64,000 bases of DNA. It comes from Pseudonocardia cypriaca (GTDB taxonomy: Bacteria > Actinomycetota > Actinomycetes > Mycobacteriales > Pseudonocardiaceae). Location of the stretch: contig NZ_VFPH01000002.1 of NCBI RefSeq assembly GCF_006717045.1, positions 992,001 through 1,056,000 on the forward strand, in the 5' to 3' direction. The first letter of the stretch is position 1, and the number at the start of each line of letters is the position of its first letter. Positions 43,109 to 51,209 of this stretch are shown here, piece after piece. The notes below the pieces were generated by a model. It searched no databases. It had not been told where the DNA came from and worked only from the letters and a program-made list of their open reading frames with translations. The position numbers were made by a program, and so were the translations under genes.

Positions 43109-43870
43109 GTGGCCCCCACCTCCCCCTTCTCCCTGGACGGCCGGCTGGCGATGGTCACCGGCGCCGGGTCCGGGATCGGCCGCGCGATCGCGCTCGGCCT
43201 CGCCTCGGCCGGCGCGGACCTGCTCCTGCTGTCCGACCGCGACAACCTCGGTCCCGTGGCCGAGGAGGCGCGGGCGGCGGGCGCGGTGGTCACCACCGAG
43301 CTGCTGGACCTCTCCGACCGGCCCACCCGCCGCGCGGCCGCCGAGCGCCTGCTCGACGCCCACGCCGTCGACATCCTGGTGAACAACGCCGGCCTGATTC
43401 GCCGGGCCCCGGCCACCGAGTTCCCCGACGAGGACTGGTACGACGTCATCGAGGTGAACCTGAACGCCGCGTTCGAGCTGTGCCGCGCCGCCGGGCGGCG
43501 GATGGTCGCCCGCGGCTCCGGGAAGATCGTCAACGTCGCGTCGATGCTCAGCTTCCAGGGCGGGCTCCTCGTCCCCTCGTACACGGCGAGCAAGCATGCA
43601 CTCGCCGGGCTCACCCGCGCCCTCGCCAACGAGTGGGCGCCCCACGGCGTGAACGTCAACGCGATCGCGCCCGGCTACGTCGCCACCGCCACCACCGCGG
43701 CGCTGCGCAACGACCCCACCCGCAGCGCCGAGATCCTCGCCCGCATCCCGGCCGCCCGCTGGGCCGATCCCGAGGACGTCGCCGGCTCCGCGGTCTTCCT
43801 CGCCTCCCCCGCCGCCGACTACGTCCACGGCCACGTCCTGGCCGTCGACGGGGGCTGGCTCGCGCGTTAG
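43109..43870 (+). CDS. kduD: 2-dehydro-3-deoxy-D-gluconate 5-dehydrogenase-like SDR
   Basis: A 253-residue classical SDR: MVTGAGSGIGRAIALGL (~15), NNAGLIRRAP (~91), catalytic SMLSFQGG (Ser ~144), YTASK (Tyr ~157) and the C-terminal VDGGWLAR, which with ARIPAARWADPEDVAG closely resembles KduD. KduD interconverts 2-keto-3-deoxygluconate and 2,5-diketo-3-deoxygluconate in uronate breakdown. A KDPG aldolase lies 4 kb away, which fits. It ends 4 nt inside the convergent GAF-ANTAR gene. Confidence 0.82.
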   Translation: MAPTSPFSLDGRLAMVTGAGSGIGRAIALGLASAGADLLLLSDRDNLGPVAEEARAAGAVVTTELLDLSDRPTRRAAAERLLDAHAVDILVNNAGLIRRAPATEFPDEDWYDVIEVNLNAAFELCRAAGRRMVARGSGKIVNVASMLSFQGGLLVPSYTASKHALAGLTRALANEWAPHGVNVNAIAPGYVATATTAALRNDPTRSAEILARIPAARWADPEDVAGSAVFLASPAADYVHGHVLAVDGGWLAR

Positions 43871-44604
43871 CGCCTGCTCAGCGCGGTCGCCTCGGTGAGG
43901 GCGACGAAATCGGCTGCGATCAGCTGCAGGGTCGTGCCGCGGCTGCCCGCCGTCACCCGCAGGAAGGCGAGCGCCTTCTCCGGCGAGCAGTTCTGCTCGG
44001 CCATGACGATGCCGATCGCCTGGTCGATCGCCGATCGGGAGACCAGCGCCTGGCGCAGGCGGGCGGACAGCGCGGTGTCGTCGTAGCTGCGCATCGTCCC
44101 CGTGACGGCCACCGTGGCGAAGCCGGCGATCCGGTCGGCCAGCGTGCGGTCCGCCGGGTCGAACGCGTCCGGCGCGGTCCCGTAGACGGTGAGCACGCCG
44201 ATCGGGGCGCCGTCACGGACGAGCATCGGGACGGCCCGGACCGCGAGAACACGGGCGCCGGCTGCGGCGTGGGCGAACGCGGGCCAGCGCCGCTCGGTCC
44301 TCAGGTCGGCGGCCTCGACCGCGCACGCCGCCTGCAGGGCGTCCAGGCCCGGGCCCGCGCCGTGCTGCCGTTGCAGCGCCTCGAGCAGGGCCGCCCGCTC
44401 GTCGACGGCGATGGCGTGCCCGCTCCACGCCGGGGCCGTGACCGCCACGCTCGCGGACACCGCTGCCGGCACCGCACCGGCCGTGAGCTCGGCGATCCCC
44501 ACGAGGAGCTCGTCGAGGGATGCCGTCGTCACCACCAGCGCCGCGAGCTCGACCCCGACGTCCACCTCTGCAGTTGTCCGCCCCACCGACGTCCCCTCGC
44601 TCAC
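43867..44604 (-). CDS. GAF-ANTAR RNA-binding regulator, first copy
   Basis: A 245-residue protein with an N-terminal GAF sensor (~20-165; GPGLDALQAACAVEAADLRT, VPMLVRDGAPIGVLTVYG) and a C-terminal ANTAR domain (~175-230; LVSRSAIDQAIGIVMAEQNC, SPEKALAFLRVTAGSRGTTL). ANTAR domains bind paired hairpins in nascent RNA and prevent termination. GTG 44604 lies 34 nt after the STAS gene, so it is probably the last gene of the STAS-STAS-ANTAR operon. The ligand of the GAF domain is unknown. Confidence 0.88.
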   Translation of the reverse strand: MSEGTSVGRTTAEVDVGVELAALVVTTASLDELLVGIAELTAGAVPAAVSASVAVTAPAWSGHAIAVDERAALLEALQRQHGAGPGLDALQAACAVEAADLRTERRWPAFAHAAAGARVLAVRAVPMLVRDGAPIGVLTVYGTAPDAFDPADRTLADRIAGFATVAVTGTMRSYDDTALSARLRQALVSRSAIDQAIGIVMAEQNCSPEKALAFLRVTAGSRGTTLQLIAADFVALTEATALSRR

Positions 44605-44638
44605 CCACCCCGGCAGGCGGGCGGTCGCCGCCCGTCCC

Positions 44639-45121
44639 TCAACCGTTACGGGGTGCGATACACGCGAGGACGGCATCGGCGGTGCCGGGGACGACGTGCT
44701 CGCCAAGGCCGATCAGCCGGAGCCCCTCGACGACCCGCTCGTTCTCGGCGGCGACGTGCAGCTGGGTGCCGCAGTCGGTGGCCGTGGCGCGCAGGGCGCG
44801 CAGCTCGATCCCCACCCGCAGGTCCAGCCACGTCACCGAGGTGAGGTCCAGGATGACGTGGGGCGCCCGGTGCAGCTGCTGCCGGACCCGCACGGCCAGT
44901 GTCGCGCCGCTGCGCCCGTCCAGCGGACCGATGACGCGCACGATGACGGTGTCGGGCGACGGCGCGTGCAACCGCACGTCGAGCGGCTCTTCCGGACCGG
45001 GGACGGCACGGGGATGGCTCTCCGGCCGCGGGGATGGCACGAACGCCGACACGTCCACCGGCGCCGGTTCCGGGTGGAGCAGCGCGCTGCCCGTGCCGGA
45101 TCTCCATTCGGTGCTCATCAT
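44639..45121 (-). CDS. STAS-domain protein (anti-anti-sigma-like), second
   Basis: A 160-residue protein with a disordered Pro-rich start and a STAS domain at ~60-155 (VRVIGPLDGRSGATLAVRV, VILDLTSVTWLDLRVGIELR). The canonical phosphorylatable Ser of the DxSxxxxxD loop is replaced by Thr/Leu-type residues (DLTSVTWLDL keeps a Thr and Ser), so phospho-control is uncertain. It overlaps the preceding STAS gene by 4 nt (ATGA). Confidence 0.82.
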   Translation of the reverse strand: MMSTEWRSGTGSALLHPEPAPVDVSAFVPSPRPESHPRAVPGPEEPLDVRLHAPSPDTVIVRVIGPLDGRSGATLAVRVRQQLHRAPHVILDLTSVTWLDLRVGIELRALRATATDCGTQLHVAAENERVVEGLRLIGLGEHVVPGTADAVLACIAPRNG

Positions 45122-45528
45122 GCTGTTTCACCGGCGCCGGACCGGACCGCGCCCCGGTGCAGGGCCGCCTGGTACATCGTGAACAGGTCCAGCAGCGAGG
45201 CTTCGTACCGCGCCGCCGACGACGAGTCGTGCCCGACCGTTCGAAGCCATCCGTTGCGCCGCGTCAGCTGCCGTCCGGCGGCCGCGAGCGCGGCGTTCGT
45301 GGTGGGCGCGACCTCGCCCGCCGCGCTGAGGTCCACGAGTACGAAGCGCGCGCCCGCGATCAGCAACCCGTCCACCCTCTGCCGCAGCTCGGCGACGCCC
45401 TCCTGGCCGCAGGCGCCGATCACCTCGACGAAGGCGTGTTCCCGATCGGGCTGAACGGACATGATCCGCAGGCCCGCTGGTTCAGGATCAGGAGCGACGT
45501 ACTGCTCCGGCTGCGCGGTGTCGCGCAT
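45118..45528 (-). CDS. STAS-domain protein (MEDS/anti-anti-sigma-like), first
   Basis: A 136-residue STAS-like protein: FVEVIGACGQEGVAELRQRV, FVLVDLSAAGEVAPTTNAAL and a C-terminal helix LLDLFTMYQAALHRG. The DLS motif keeps the serine that anti-sigma kinases phosphorylate in SpoIIAA-like proteins. It is the first gene of the minus-strand signalling operon. ATG 45528 follows GAGGGGAAA. Confidence 0.8.
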   Translation of the reverse strand: MRDTAQPEQYVAPDPEPAGLRIMSVQPDREHAFVEVIGACGQEGVAELRQRVDGLLIAGARFVLVDLSAAGEVAPTTNAALAAAGRQLTRRNGWLRTVGHDSSSAARYEASLLDLFTMYQAALHRGAVRSGAGETA

Positions 45529-45863
45529 GCTTTCCCCTCTGCTGCCGTGGCTCGACTCGTGAGCGCGTGCCGAGGATCGGTGCCGCGGGACAGGACGGGG
45601 GATTCAGGACCGCGACGATGCCCGCACGTGCGCTCACGCACCGGCTGTCGGTCCAACCGCCCCCGGATGCTACGAGAGGCCCGTCGGGAACGGCAACTCC
45701 CCGTTGCGGTGCACCCACCATCCGTGCAACTCGGCCACGCCCGCCGATCGCGGTGTTCCACCCGTTCGCCTGCCGCTGTGGACGGCGCTGTTCCGTGCCA
45801 GGCTGTGCAGTGACCCAGCGACGTCGACCGGCGCATTCCGGTGGAGCGCGGACGGGCAGAGCG
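45529..45863. other. 335-base divergent intergenic region of the STAS and ANTAR genes
   Basis: No gene is supported. An interrupted inverted repeat (GAACGGCAAC near 45698 and CCGTTGCGGT near 45710) could fold. No clear SigB-type GTTT/GGGTAT promoter was found. Confidence 0.4.
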
Positions 45864-46583
45864 ATGGCAGAAGGTCCGGATCGGGACGACACAGCGGCCG
45901 AGCTGGCGGCGCTGTTGCTGTCCACGGAGTCGTTCGACGACCTGTTGCGTGCTGTGGCTCAGCTCGCCGTCCAGCTCGTCGACGGGGCGTCGACGGCCAG
46001 CATCACCCTGGCCGAGCGGGGCCGGGTGATCACCGTGGCCACGGCCGACCCGCGGGCCACCCGCATCGACCAGCACCAGTACGAGCTGGGCACCGGACCG
46101 TGCCTGGACGCCCTCCGCAGCGCCTCCGTGGTGCACGTCGCCGACGTGCGCCGGGAGCGGCGGTGGAGCGGGTTCGACGCGGTCATGCTGAGCCACGGCA
46201 TGCGGAGCGCGCTCGCCGTTCCGCTCGTGGTCCGCGACGGCGCCGTGGGCGTGCTCAACCTCTACGCGAGCGCACCCGGCGGGTTCGACGAGCCCGACCA
46301 GCAGCTGGCGCGGGCGCTCGCCGCCCATGCCGCGGTCGCGCTGACCGCGGCCCTGCGCACCTACGACCAGGTCAGCCTCACCGACAACCTGCGCATCGCC
46401 CTGTCGTCCCGCTCGGTGATCGACCAGGCGATCGGGATCGTGATGGGCCGCCAACAGTGCTCGGCCGACCAGGCCTTCGACGTACTGCGCAAGGTGTCGC
46501 AGCAGCGCAACACCAAGCTGCGCCACGTCGCCACCGAGCTCGTCACGGCGGTGACCCGTGCCGCCGGGGAGGACGGGCGCTGA
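45864..46583 (+). CDS. GAF-ANTAR RNA-binding regulator, second copy
   Basis: A 239-residue protein homologous to the first: GAF domain at ~15-160 (GTGPCLDALRSASVVHVADV, AVPLVVRDGAVGVLNLYASA) and ANTAR at ~172-228 (LSSRSVIDQAIGIVMGRQQC, SADQAFDVLRKVSQQRNTKL). It is divergent from the STAS operon and ends 53 nt before the phosphatase-like lipoprotein gene. The two ANTAR proteins could form a heterodimer or compete for the same RNA hairpins (inferred). Confidence 0.88.
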   Translation: MAEGPDRDDTAAELAALLLSTESFDDLLRAVAQLAVQLVDGASTASITLAERGRVITVATADPRATRIDQHQYELGTGPCLDALRSASVVHVADVRRERRWSGFDAVMLSHGMRSALAVPLVVRDGAVGVLNLYASAPGGFDEPDQQLARALAAHAAVALTAALRTYDQVSLTDNLRIALSSRSVIDQAIGIVMGRQQCSADQAFDVLRKVSQQRNTKLRHVATELVTAVTRAAGEDGR

Positions 46584-46636
46584 CGGGGGGCTCGCTAGGC
46601 TGCCGGGGTCCCCGACACCCAGGAGGTCTCCCGCCG

Positions 46637-47839
46637 GTGGCTGCGCCGTCCGTCCGTTCGCGCGTGGCCCGGAGCCTGGCGACCGGCACCTTGGCCTGCG
46701 CGCTGGCCGCGTGCAGCGTGGTCCCCGCCGACGCGCCCCAGGAGGGGGCGCGCGAGGAGGTGGCCCGCAACGTCATCCTGATCCTGGCCAGCGGTCTCGG
46801 GCAGGCCCAGCGCGACTTCCTGCAGCTGGCGATCGCGGGCCCCACGGGTCGGCTGGCGATGGACCGGCTCGGTTCCGGCGGGACGCTGTCGCCCGTGGAT
46901 CCGGTTTCCGACGCTGCGGCGGGCGCCACGACCCTGTCCACGGGCATGCCGACGGCACCCCGCGCGATCGGGGTCGACGCCGACGGCGAGCCGCTCGCCA
47001 CGGTGCTGGAACACGCGCGGGACGCGGGCAAGGCCACGGGCCTCGTGACCACGGCGGAGGTCACCGACCCCACGCCGGCCGCGTTCGCCGCGCACGTCGC
47101 TCCCGGGCCCGTCCTGCGGGACCCCGACGAGCAGGAGAGCGAGGTCGCGAGCACGATCGCGCGCCAGTACCTGGAGGAGACCCGGGTCGACGTGATCCTG
47201 GGCGGCGGGGCGGCCCGGTGGCCGGACCTCCTCGGGGAGGCGCCCTCGCTCGGCTACAGCACCGTGTCCGACGCCGCCGGGCTGCAGGCTGCGTCGGCGG
47301 ACCGGCTGCTGGGGCTCTTCGCCGACGGGCCGATGTTCGAACCGGGCCGACCCGGGTCCGGCCGCTACACCCCCGCCGTACCGCTCCCCGACATGACGCG
47401 CGCCGCGCTCACGGCCCTCGACCGGCGCGAGGCAGGCTTCTTCCTCGTCGTCGAGGAGGCGGGCATCGACGCGATGGCCCGCGCCGGCAACGGCGCGCTC
47501 GTGCTGGAGGCGGGCCGGGCGCTGGACGCCACCGTGCAGGCGGCGCTGGAGTTCCAGGCGGTCAACCCCGGCACCTTGATCGTCGTCGCCGGGGACCACG
47601 AGACCGGCGGCATGAACCTCGTCGTCACCGAGCCGGGGCCGGTGACCGCCGGCTCGGACGGCCCGTTCCAGGCCACCGACTCCGACCAGCAGATCTGGCT
47701 CCGCTGGACGCGTTCGGGCCTGACCAACGGGGCCGTGCCCGTCACGGCCGGCGGGCCCGGCGCCGACGAGTTCCACGGCGGGATGGCCAACACCCAGCTC
47801 TTCCCGAAGCTGCTGGAGGCGATGAGCCTCAGGGCGTGA
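46637..47839 (+). CDS. Alkaline-phosphatase-like lipoprotein with degenerate active site
   Basis: A 400-residue exported protein. Lipobox ACALAACSVVP (Cys ~23) is followed by the PhoA-type core. The fold is clear, but key residues are changed: the metal-binding DGMG is ASGLG (NVILILASGLGQAQ), the nucleophile of DSAxSAT is Ala (VSDAAAGATTLSTG) and the zinc His of the ID-x3-H motif is Arg (GIDAMARAGN). AGDHETGGMN and the late FHGG His remain. It is therefore unlikely to be an active phosphatase and may bind rather than cleave a phosphate compound. It overlaps the convergent eda gene by 11 nt. Confidence 0.85.
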   Translation: MAAPSVRSRVARSLATGTLACALAACSVVPADAPQEGAREEVARNVILILASGLGQAQRDFLQLAIAGPTGRLAMDRLGSGGTLSPVDPVSDAAAGATTLSTGMPTAPRAIGVDADGEPLATVLEHARDAGKATGLVTTAEVTDPTPAAFAAHVAPGPVLRDPDEQESEVASTIARQYLEETRVDVILGGGAARWPDLLGEAPSLGYSTVSDAAGLQAASADRLLGLFADGPMFEPGRPGSGRYTPAVPLPDMTRAALTALDRREAGFFLVVEEAGIDAMARAGNGALVLEAGRALDATVQAALEFQAVNPGTLIVVAGDHETGGMNLVVTEPGPVTAGSDGPFQATDSDQQIWLRWTRSGLTNGAVPVTAGGPGADEFHGGMANTQLFPKLLEAMSLRA

Positions 47840-48485
47840 CGCGCTGGGTGCGGAGCGCCGCGGCGGCGCGGGCGCGCTCGGCGATCGCGTCCCAGCGGCC
47901 CTCCGTGATGTCGGAGCGCGGGGCGATCCAGGTGCCGCCGACCGCGAAGACGTTGGGGAGCGCGAGGTACTCCGCCACGTTCTCCGGCCGCACGCCACCG
48001 GTGGGCATGAAGCGCGCGCCCGTCCAGCCGAACGGGCCGTCGAGGGCCTTCAGCGTGGAGATGCCACCGTAGGCACCGGCCGGGAAGAACTTGATGTGCC
48101 GCGCGCCCGCCTCCAGGCAGGCACCGACCTCGCTCGGGGTGACCGCGCCGGGCACGAACGGCAGCCCCGCCTTCTCCGCGGCGTCGAGGCAGGTCCTCGA
48201 GTACCCGGGCGACACGCCGAACCGAGCACCGGCCTCGGCGGCCGAGGCGACCATGTCCGGGAGCACCAGGGTGCCCGCGCCGAGCAGGAAGTCCGGCAGC
48301 TCGGCGGCGATCGCGGCCACGGCGTCGCGGGCCGCGGGGGTGCGGAAGGTGACCTCCACGACCGGCAGGCCCGCCTCGGCGAGGGTGCGGGCGAGCGGCA
48401 CGGCCGTGGCAGCGTCGTCGATCTCGACGACGGGCACGACGGCGAGCGCCTCCACAGCGGTGAGAACATCGGACTCGGGGGCCAT
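47829..48485 (-). CDS. eda: KDPG/KHG aldolase
   Basis: A 218-residue class I aldolase cleaving 2-keto-3-deoxy-6-phosphogluconate to pyruvate and glyceraldehyde-3-phosphate (Entner-Doudoroff). The catalytic Glu is in LPVVEVTFRT (~43) and the Schiff-base Lys in ARHIKFFPAGAYGG (~132); FMPTGGVRPENVAEYL (~158) is the phosphate-binding end. No edd dehydratase is nearby, but a kduD-like gene and sugar-acid enzymes are. It is divergent from an SDR gene by 33 nt. Confidence 0.93.
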   Translation of the reverse strand: MAPESDVLTAVEALAVVPVVEIDDAATAVPLARTLAEAGLPVVEVTFRTPAARDAVAAIAAELPDFLLGAGTLVLPDMVASAAEAGARFGVSPGYSRTCLDAAEKAGLPFVPGAVTPSEVGACLEAGARHIKFFPAGAYGGISTLKALDGPFGWTGARFMPTGGVRPENVAEYLALPNVFAVGGTWIAPRSDITEGRWDAIAERARAAAALRTQRVTP

Positions 48486-48518
48486 CGGGCCACTACACCA
48501 CACGGGGAGGCGAGCGTG

Positions 48519-49244
48519 ATGAACCGCTTCGAGGGACGCCGGATAGCCGTCGTCGGCGCCACCGGCGGGATCGGGCTGGCGATCTGCGAGAGCCTCGCCG
48601 CGCAGGGCGCCGAGGTCCACGGGCTCGACCTGAAGGGCCTCGACTCGCTCCCGGCAGGCGTCAGCGGCCATCCGGTCGATGTCACGTCGGAGGAGTCGGT
48701 GGTCGCCGCCGTCCGCGCGCTCTACGCCGACGACGACCGGCCCGTCGACCTGGTGAACAGCGCCGGCATCGTGGAGAACGTCGCGGCCGAGGACATGCCG
48801 CTCGCCGAGTTCGACCGGATCCTGTCGGTGAACCTGCGCGGGGTGTTCCTCACCTGCCGCGAGTTCGGCCGCGAACTGCTCGCGCGTGGCGGCGGTGCGA
48901 TCGTCAACATCGCCTCGATGTCGGGCAACGCGATCGTCAACCACCCGCAACGCCAGTGCGCCTACAACACGTCGAAGGCGGGCGTCAGCGCCCTCACCCG
49001 GTCGCTCGCCGTCGAGTGGGGGCCGCGCGGGGTGCGCATCAACGCTGTCTCCCCCGGCTACGTGCAGACCCCGCTCACCATGGCCAAGACCGACCTGCAC
49101 CCGCAGTGGATGCGCGAAACCCCGCTCGGCCGGTTCGCACAGCCGGAGGAGATCGCGAAGGCGGTGGAGTACTTCCTCAGCGAGGACTCGGCGTTCTGCT
49201 GCGGCACCGAACTGCTCATCGACGGGGGCTTCGCCCTGCGCTGA
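48519..49244 (+). CDS. Short-chain dehydrogenase of the sugar-acid cluster
   Basis: A 241-residue classical SDR: VVGATGGIGLAICESLAAQG (~10), NSAGIVENVA (~82), catalytic ASMSGNAIVNHP (Ser ~131) and YNTSK (Tyr ~149). The ending TELLIDGGFALR is typical of polyol/sugar dehydrogenases. GGGGAGG lies upstream of GTG 48516/ATG 48519; the ATG has the better spacing. It is divergent from eda, so the two may share regulation. Confidence 0.88.
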   Translation: MNRFEGRRIAVVGATGGIGLAICESLAAQGAEVHGLDLKGLDSLPAGVSGHPVDVTSEESVVAAVRALYADDDRPVDLVNSAGIVENVAAEDMPLAEFDRILSVNLRGVFLTCREFGRELLARGGGAIVNIASMSGNAIVNHPQRQCAYNTSKAGVSALTRSLAVEWGPRGVRINAVSPGYVQTPLTMAKTDLHPQWMRETPLGRFAQPEEIAKAVEYFLSEDSAFCCGTELLIDGGFALR

Positions 49245-49249
49245 TCGAC

Positions 49250-49293
49250 CCGTGAGTGGATACGTGTGCCGGAGCACTCGTATCCACTCACGG
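49250..49293. terminator. Bidirectional terminator palindrome
   Basis: Perfect 15-bp arms (CCGTGAGTGGATACG at 49250-49264 and its complement at 49279-49293) with a 14-nt loop, exactly filling the gap between two convergent stop codons. Confidence 0.75.
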
Positions 49294-49294
49294 C

Positions 49295-50314
49295 CTACCG
49301 GAGGTGGCGCAGGGCGGAGTGGGTGAACGCCTCCGGGTTGACCACGTGCTGCGGACGCCTGCCGTCCCGCACGTCGAGCACGGCCCGGATCGCGCTGGTG
49401 CCGTTCGTGAGCGCGAGCTCGTCGGTCCAGCAGGTGGCGTGCGGGCTGAACAGGGTGTTCGGCGCCGAGAGGATGGGGTCGTCGGGCGCGGTCGGCTCGT
49501 CGCGGAACACGTCCAGGGCCGCCCCGGCGATGCGGCCCTCCGTGAGGGCGGCGGCGACGGCGTCCTGGTCGACGATCGGTCCGCGGGCGACGTTGACGAG
49601 GAACGCGGAGGGCTTCATGCGCGCGATCGCCGCGGCGTCGACGAGGTTGCGGGTCTCGTCGGTGAGGGCTGCGGTGACGACCACGAAGTCGGCACCGGCC
49701 AGCACGCTGTGCAGGTCCCCGAGCTCGACACCGACCTCCGCGGCGGCGGCGGGGTCGGCGTAGGGGTCGTGCGCGGTCTGGTGCATGCCGAGCGGGGCGA
49801 GGAGGCCGCTGATCGTGCGGCCGACGTTGCCCCAGCCGACGAAGGCGACGGTGCGCCCCGTGAGGCCGGTGCCCATGAAGTCGAGCCGGTCCTGCCAGCG
49901 GTGCTCGCGCACGAGCCGGTCCTTGTCGAGCAGCCGGTGCGAGATGCCGAGCATCAGGGCGAGCGCGGCCTGGGCGACCGGCCGCGCCACCGCGTCGCGG
50001 GTGATCGTGAGCAGGGTGCCGTGCGCGGTGAGCGCGGCGACGTCCACGTTGTCGTAGCCCACCCCGAACCGGGCGACGACCCGCAGCCGGTCGGCCTCCT
50101 CCAGCGACCGCGCCGTGACCCTCGGCAGGAGCCCGATCAGCGCGTCGAGGCCGGCCAGCTGTTCGGGCGGGATCTCCCCCGCCGTGACGTCCAGGAACCG
50201 GTGCTCGACGCCCGGCGCGTCCGCGAGCAGCGACAACCCGATGTCACCCCAGCCGATCCGCCCGTCCGGGGTGAGGAAGTCCCCGGTGAGCCCGACCTGG
50301 AACGTGCTCGCCAT
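49295..50314 (-). CDS. D-2-hydroxyacid dehydrogenase
   Basis: A 339-residue NAD-dependent 2-hydroxyacid dehydrogenase related to 3-phosphoglycerate/glyoxylate dehydrogenases. ARFGVGYDNVDVAAL (~82) is the substrate-side motif, VAFVGWGNVGRTISGLL (~157) the NAD motif, LVNVARGPIVDQDAV (~238, catalytic Arg) and FRDEPT (~268, Glu) follow, with His in LFSPHATCWT (~290). It is divergent from the aldolase-GntR operon and most likely co-regulated through the shared operator. It probably reduces or oxidises a sugar-acid intermediate. Confidence 0.9.
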   Translation of the reverse strand: MASTFQVGLTGDFLTPDGRIGWGDIGLSLLADAPGVEHRFLDVTAGEIPPEQLAGLDALIGLLPRVTARSLEEADRLRVVARFGVGYDNVDVAALTAHGTLLTITRDAVARPVAQAALALMLGISHRLLDKDRLVREHRWQDRLDFMGTGLTGRTVAFVGWGNVGRTISGLLAPLGMHQTAHDPYADPAAAAEVGVELGDLHSVLAGADFVVVTAALTDETRNLVDAAAIARMKPSAFLVNVARGPIVDQDAVAAALTEGRIAGAALDVFRDEPTAPDDPILSAPNTLFSPHATCWTDELALTNGTSAIRAVLDVRDGRRPQHVVNPEAFTHSALRHLR

Positions 50315-50348
50315 CAGCTGGTCCTCTCGATGGTGACGGGTCGCGGGG

Positions 50349-50392
50349 ACCGTAGCGAGGGCCTCGGAAATTGGTCAACCGGTTGCTAGGTT
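50349..50392. promoter_or_regulatory. Divergent promoters and probable GntR/FadR operator
   Basis: Minus strand: TTGACC (50378-50373), 18-nt spacer, TACGGT (50354-50349) for the dehydrogenase. Plus strand: TAGGTT (50387-50392) for the aldolase operon. The perfect palindrome CAACCGGTTG (50376-50385) lies between and overlaps the minus-strand -35, well placed for the FadR-type regulator encoded in the operon. Confidence 0.6.
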
Positions 50393-50429
50393 GGACCGGT
50401 ACTCGACGGCGAGAGGAAGGCGGAGACCC

Positions 50430-51209
50430 GTGACCCTGCCCGTGATCGCGAAGGCCAGGTCGGGCGAGCTCGCGCTCGGCACGTTCGTGTTCGAGTTCGC
50501 GACGAACGGGATCGGCCGGCTCGCCGCGCACGCGGGTGCCGAGTTCGTCCTCTACGACGCCGAGCACACCGGCTGGGGCTGGGAGACGCTCGGCGGGCTC
50601 GTGGCGACCACCCGCCCCACCGGCGTCCCGGCGTGGATCCGGATCCCGTCGGCGTTCGACCGCACCTTCGTGAGCCGCGCCCTCGACGTCGGTGCGAGCG
50701 GGATCATGGCGCCGATGGTCGGCTCGGCCGAGGTGGCGGCGCAGCTCGTCGACTGGGCGAAATACCCGCCGGACGGCAGCCGCGGCGCCGCCTTCGGCGT
50801 GGCGCACGACGACTACCGCGCCGGCGACAACGTCGCCACGATGCGCGCGGCCAACAGCGACAACGTGGTGATCTGCCAGATCGAGACGGTCGCGGGGCTC
50901 GAAGCCGTCGAGGAGATCGCGGCGGTGCCCGGCGTCGACGTCGTGTGGGTCGGGCACTTCGACCTCACCAACTCGATGGGCATCCCCGGCCGGTTCGACC
51001 ACCCCGACTACCTCGCCGCGCTCGACCGCGTCGCCAAGGCGGCCGCCGACACGGGCACCATCGCCGGGTTCATGCCGACGTCGGTGGAGCAGGCCACCGA
51101 CCTGATCGCCCGCGGCTTCACGCTGCTGGCCTACAACGGCGACCTGTGGCTCTACCAGCAGGCGCTCGCGTCCGGGCTCACGGCGATCCGGTCCGCCGCG
51201 AAGGGGTGA
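50430..51209 (+). CDS. HpcH/HpaI-family aldolase
   Basis: A 259-residue class II pyruvate aldolase acting on 2-keto-3-deoxy sugar acids or 4-hydroxy-2-ketoacids. Family signatures: LALGTFVFEFATNGIGRLAA, EFVLYDAEHTGWGWETL (catalytic His), RALDVGASGIMAPMV, CQIETVAGLEAVEEIAAVPG (metal-binding Glu) and VVWVGHFDLTNSMGIPG (metal-binding Asp). GTG 50430 has a GAGGAAGG site. Its stop overlaps the gntR GTG (GTGA), so the two are coupled. Confidence 0.92.
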   Translation: MTLPVIAKARSGELALGTFVFEFATNGIGRLAAHAGAEFVLYDAEHTGWGWETLGGLVATTRPTGVPAWIRIPSAFDRTFVSRALDVGASGIMAPMVGSAEVAAQLVDWAKYPPDGSRGAAFGVAHDDYRAGDNVATMRAANSDNVVICQIETVAGLEAVEEIAAVPGVDVVWVGHFDLTNSMGIPGRFDHPDYLAALDRVAKAAADTGTIAGFMPTSVEQATDLIARGFTLLAYNGDLWLYQQALASGLTAIRSAAKG

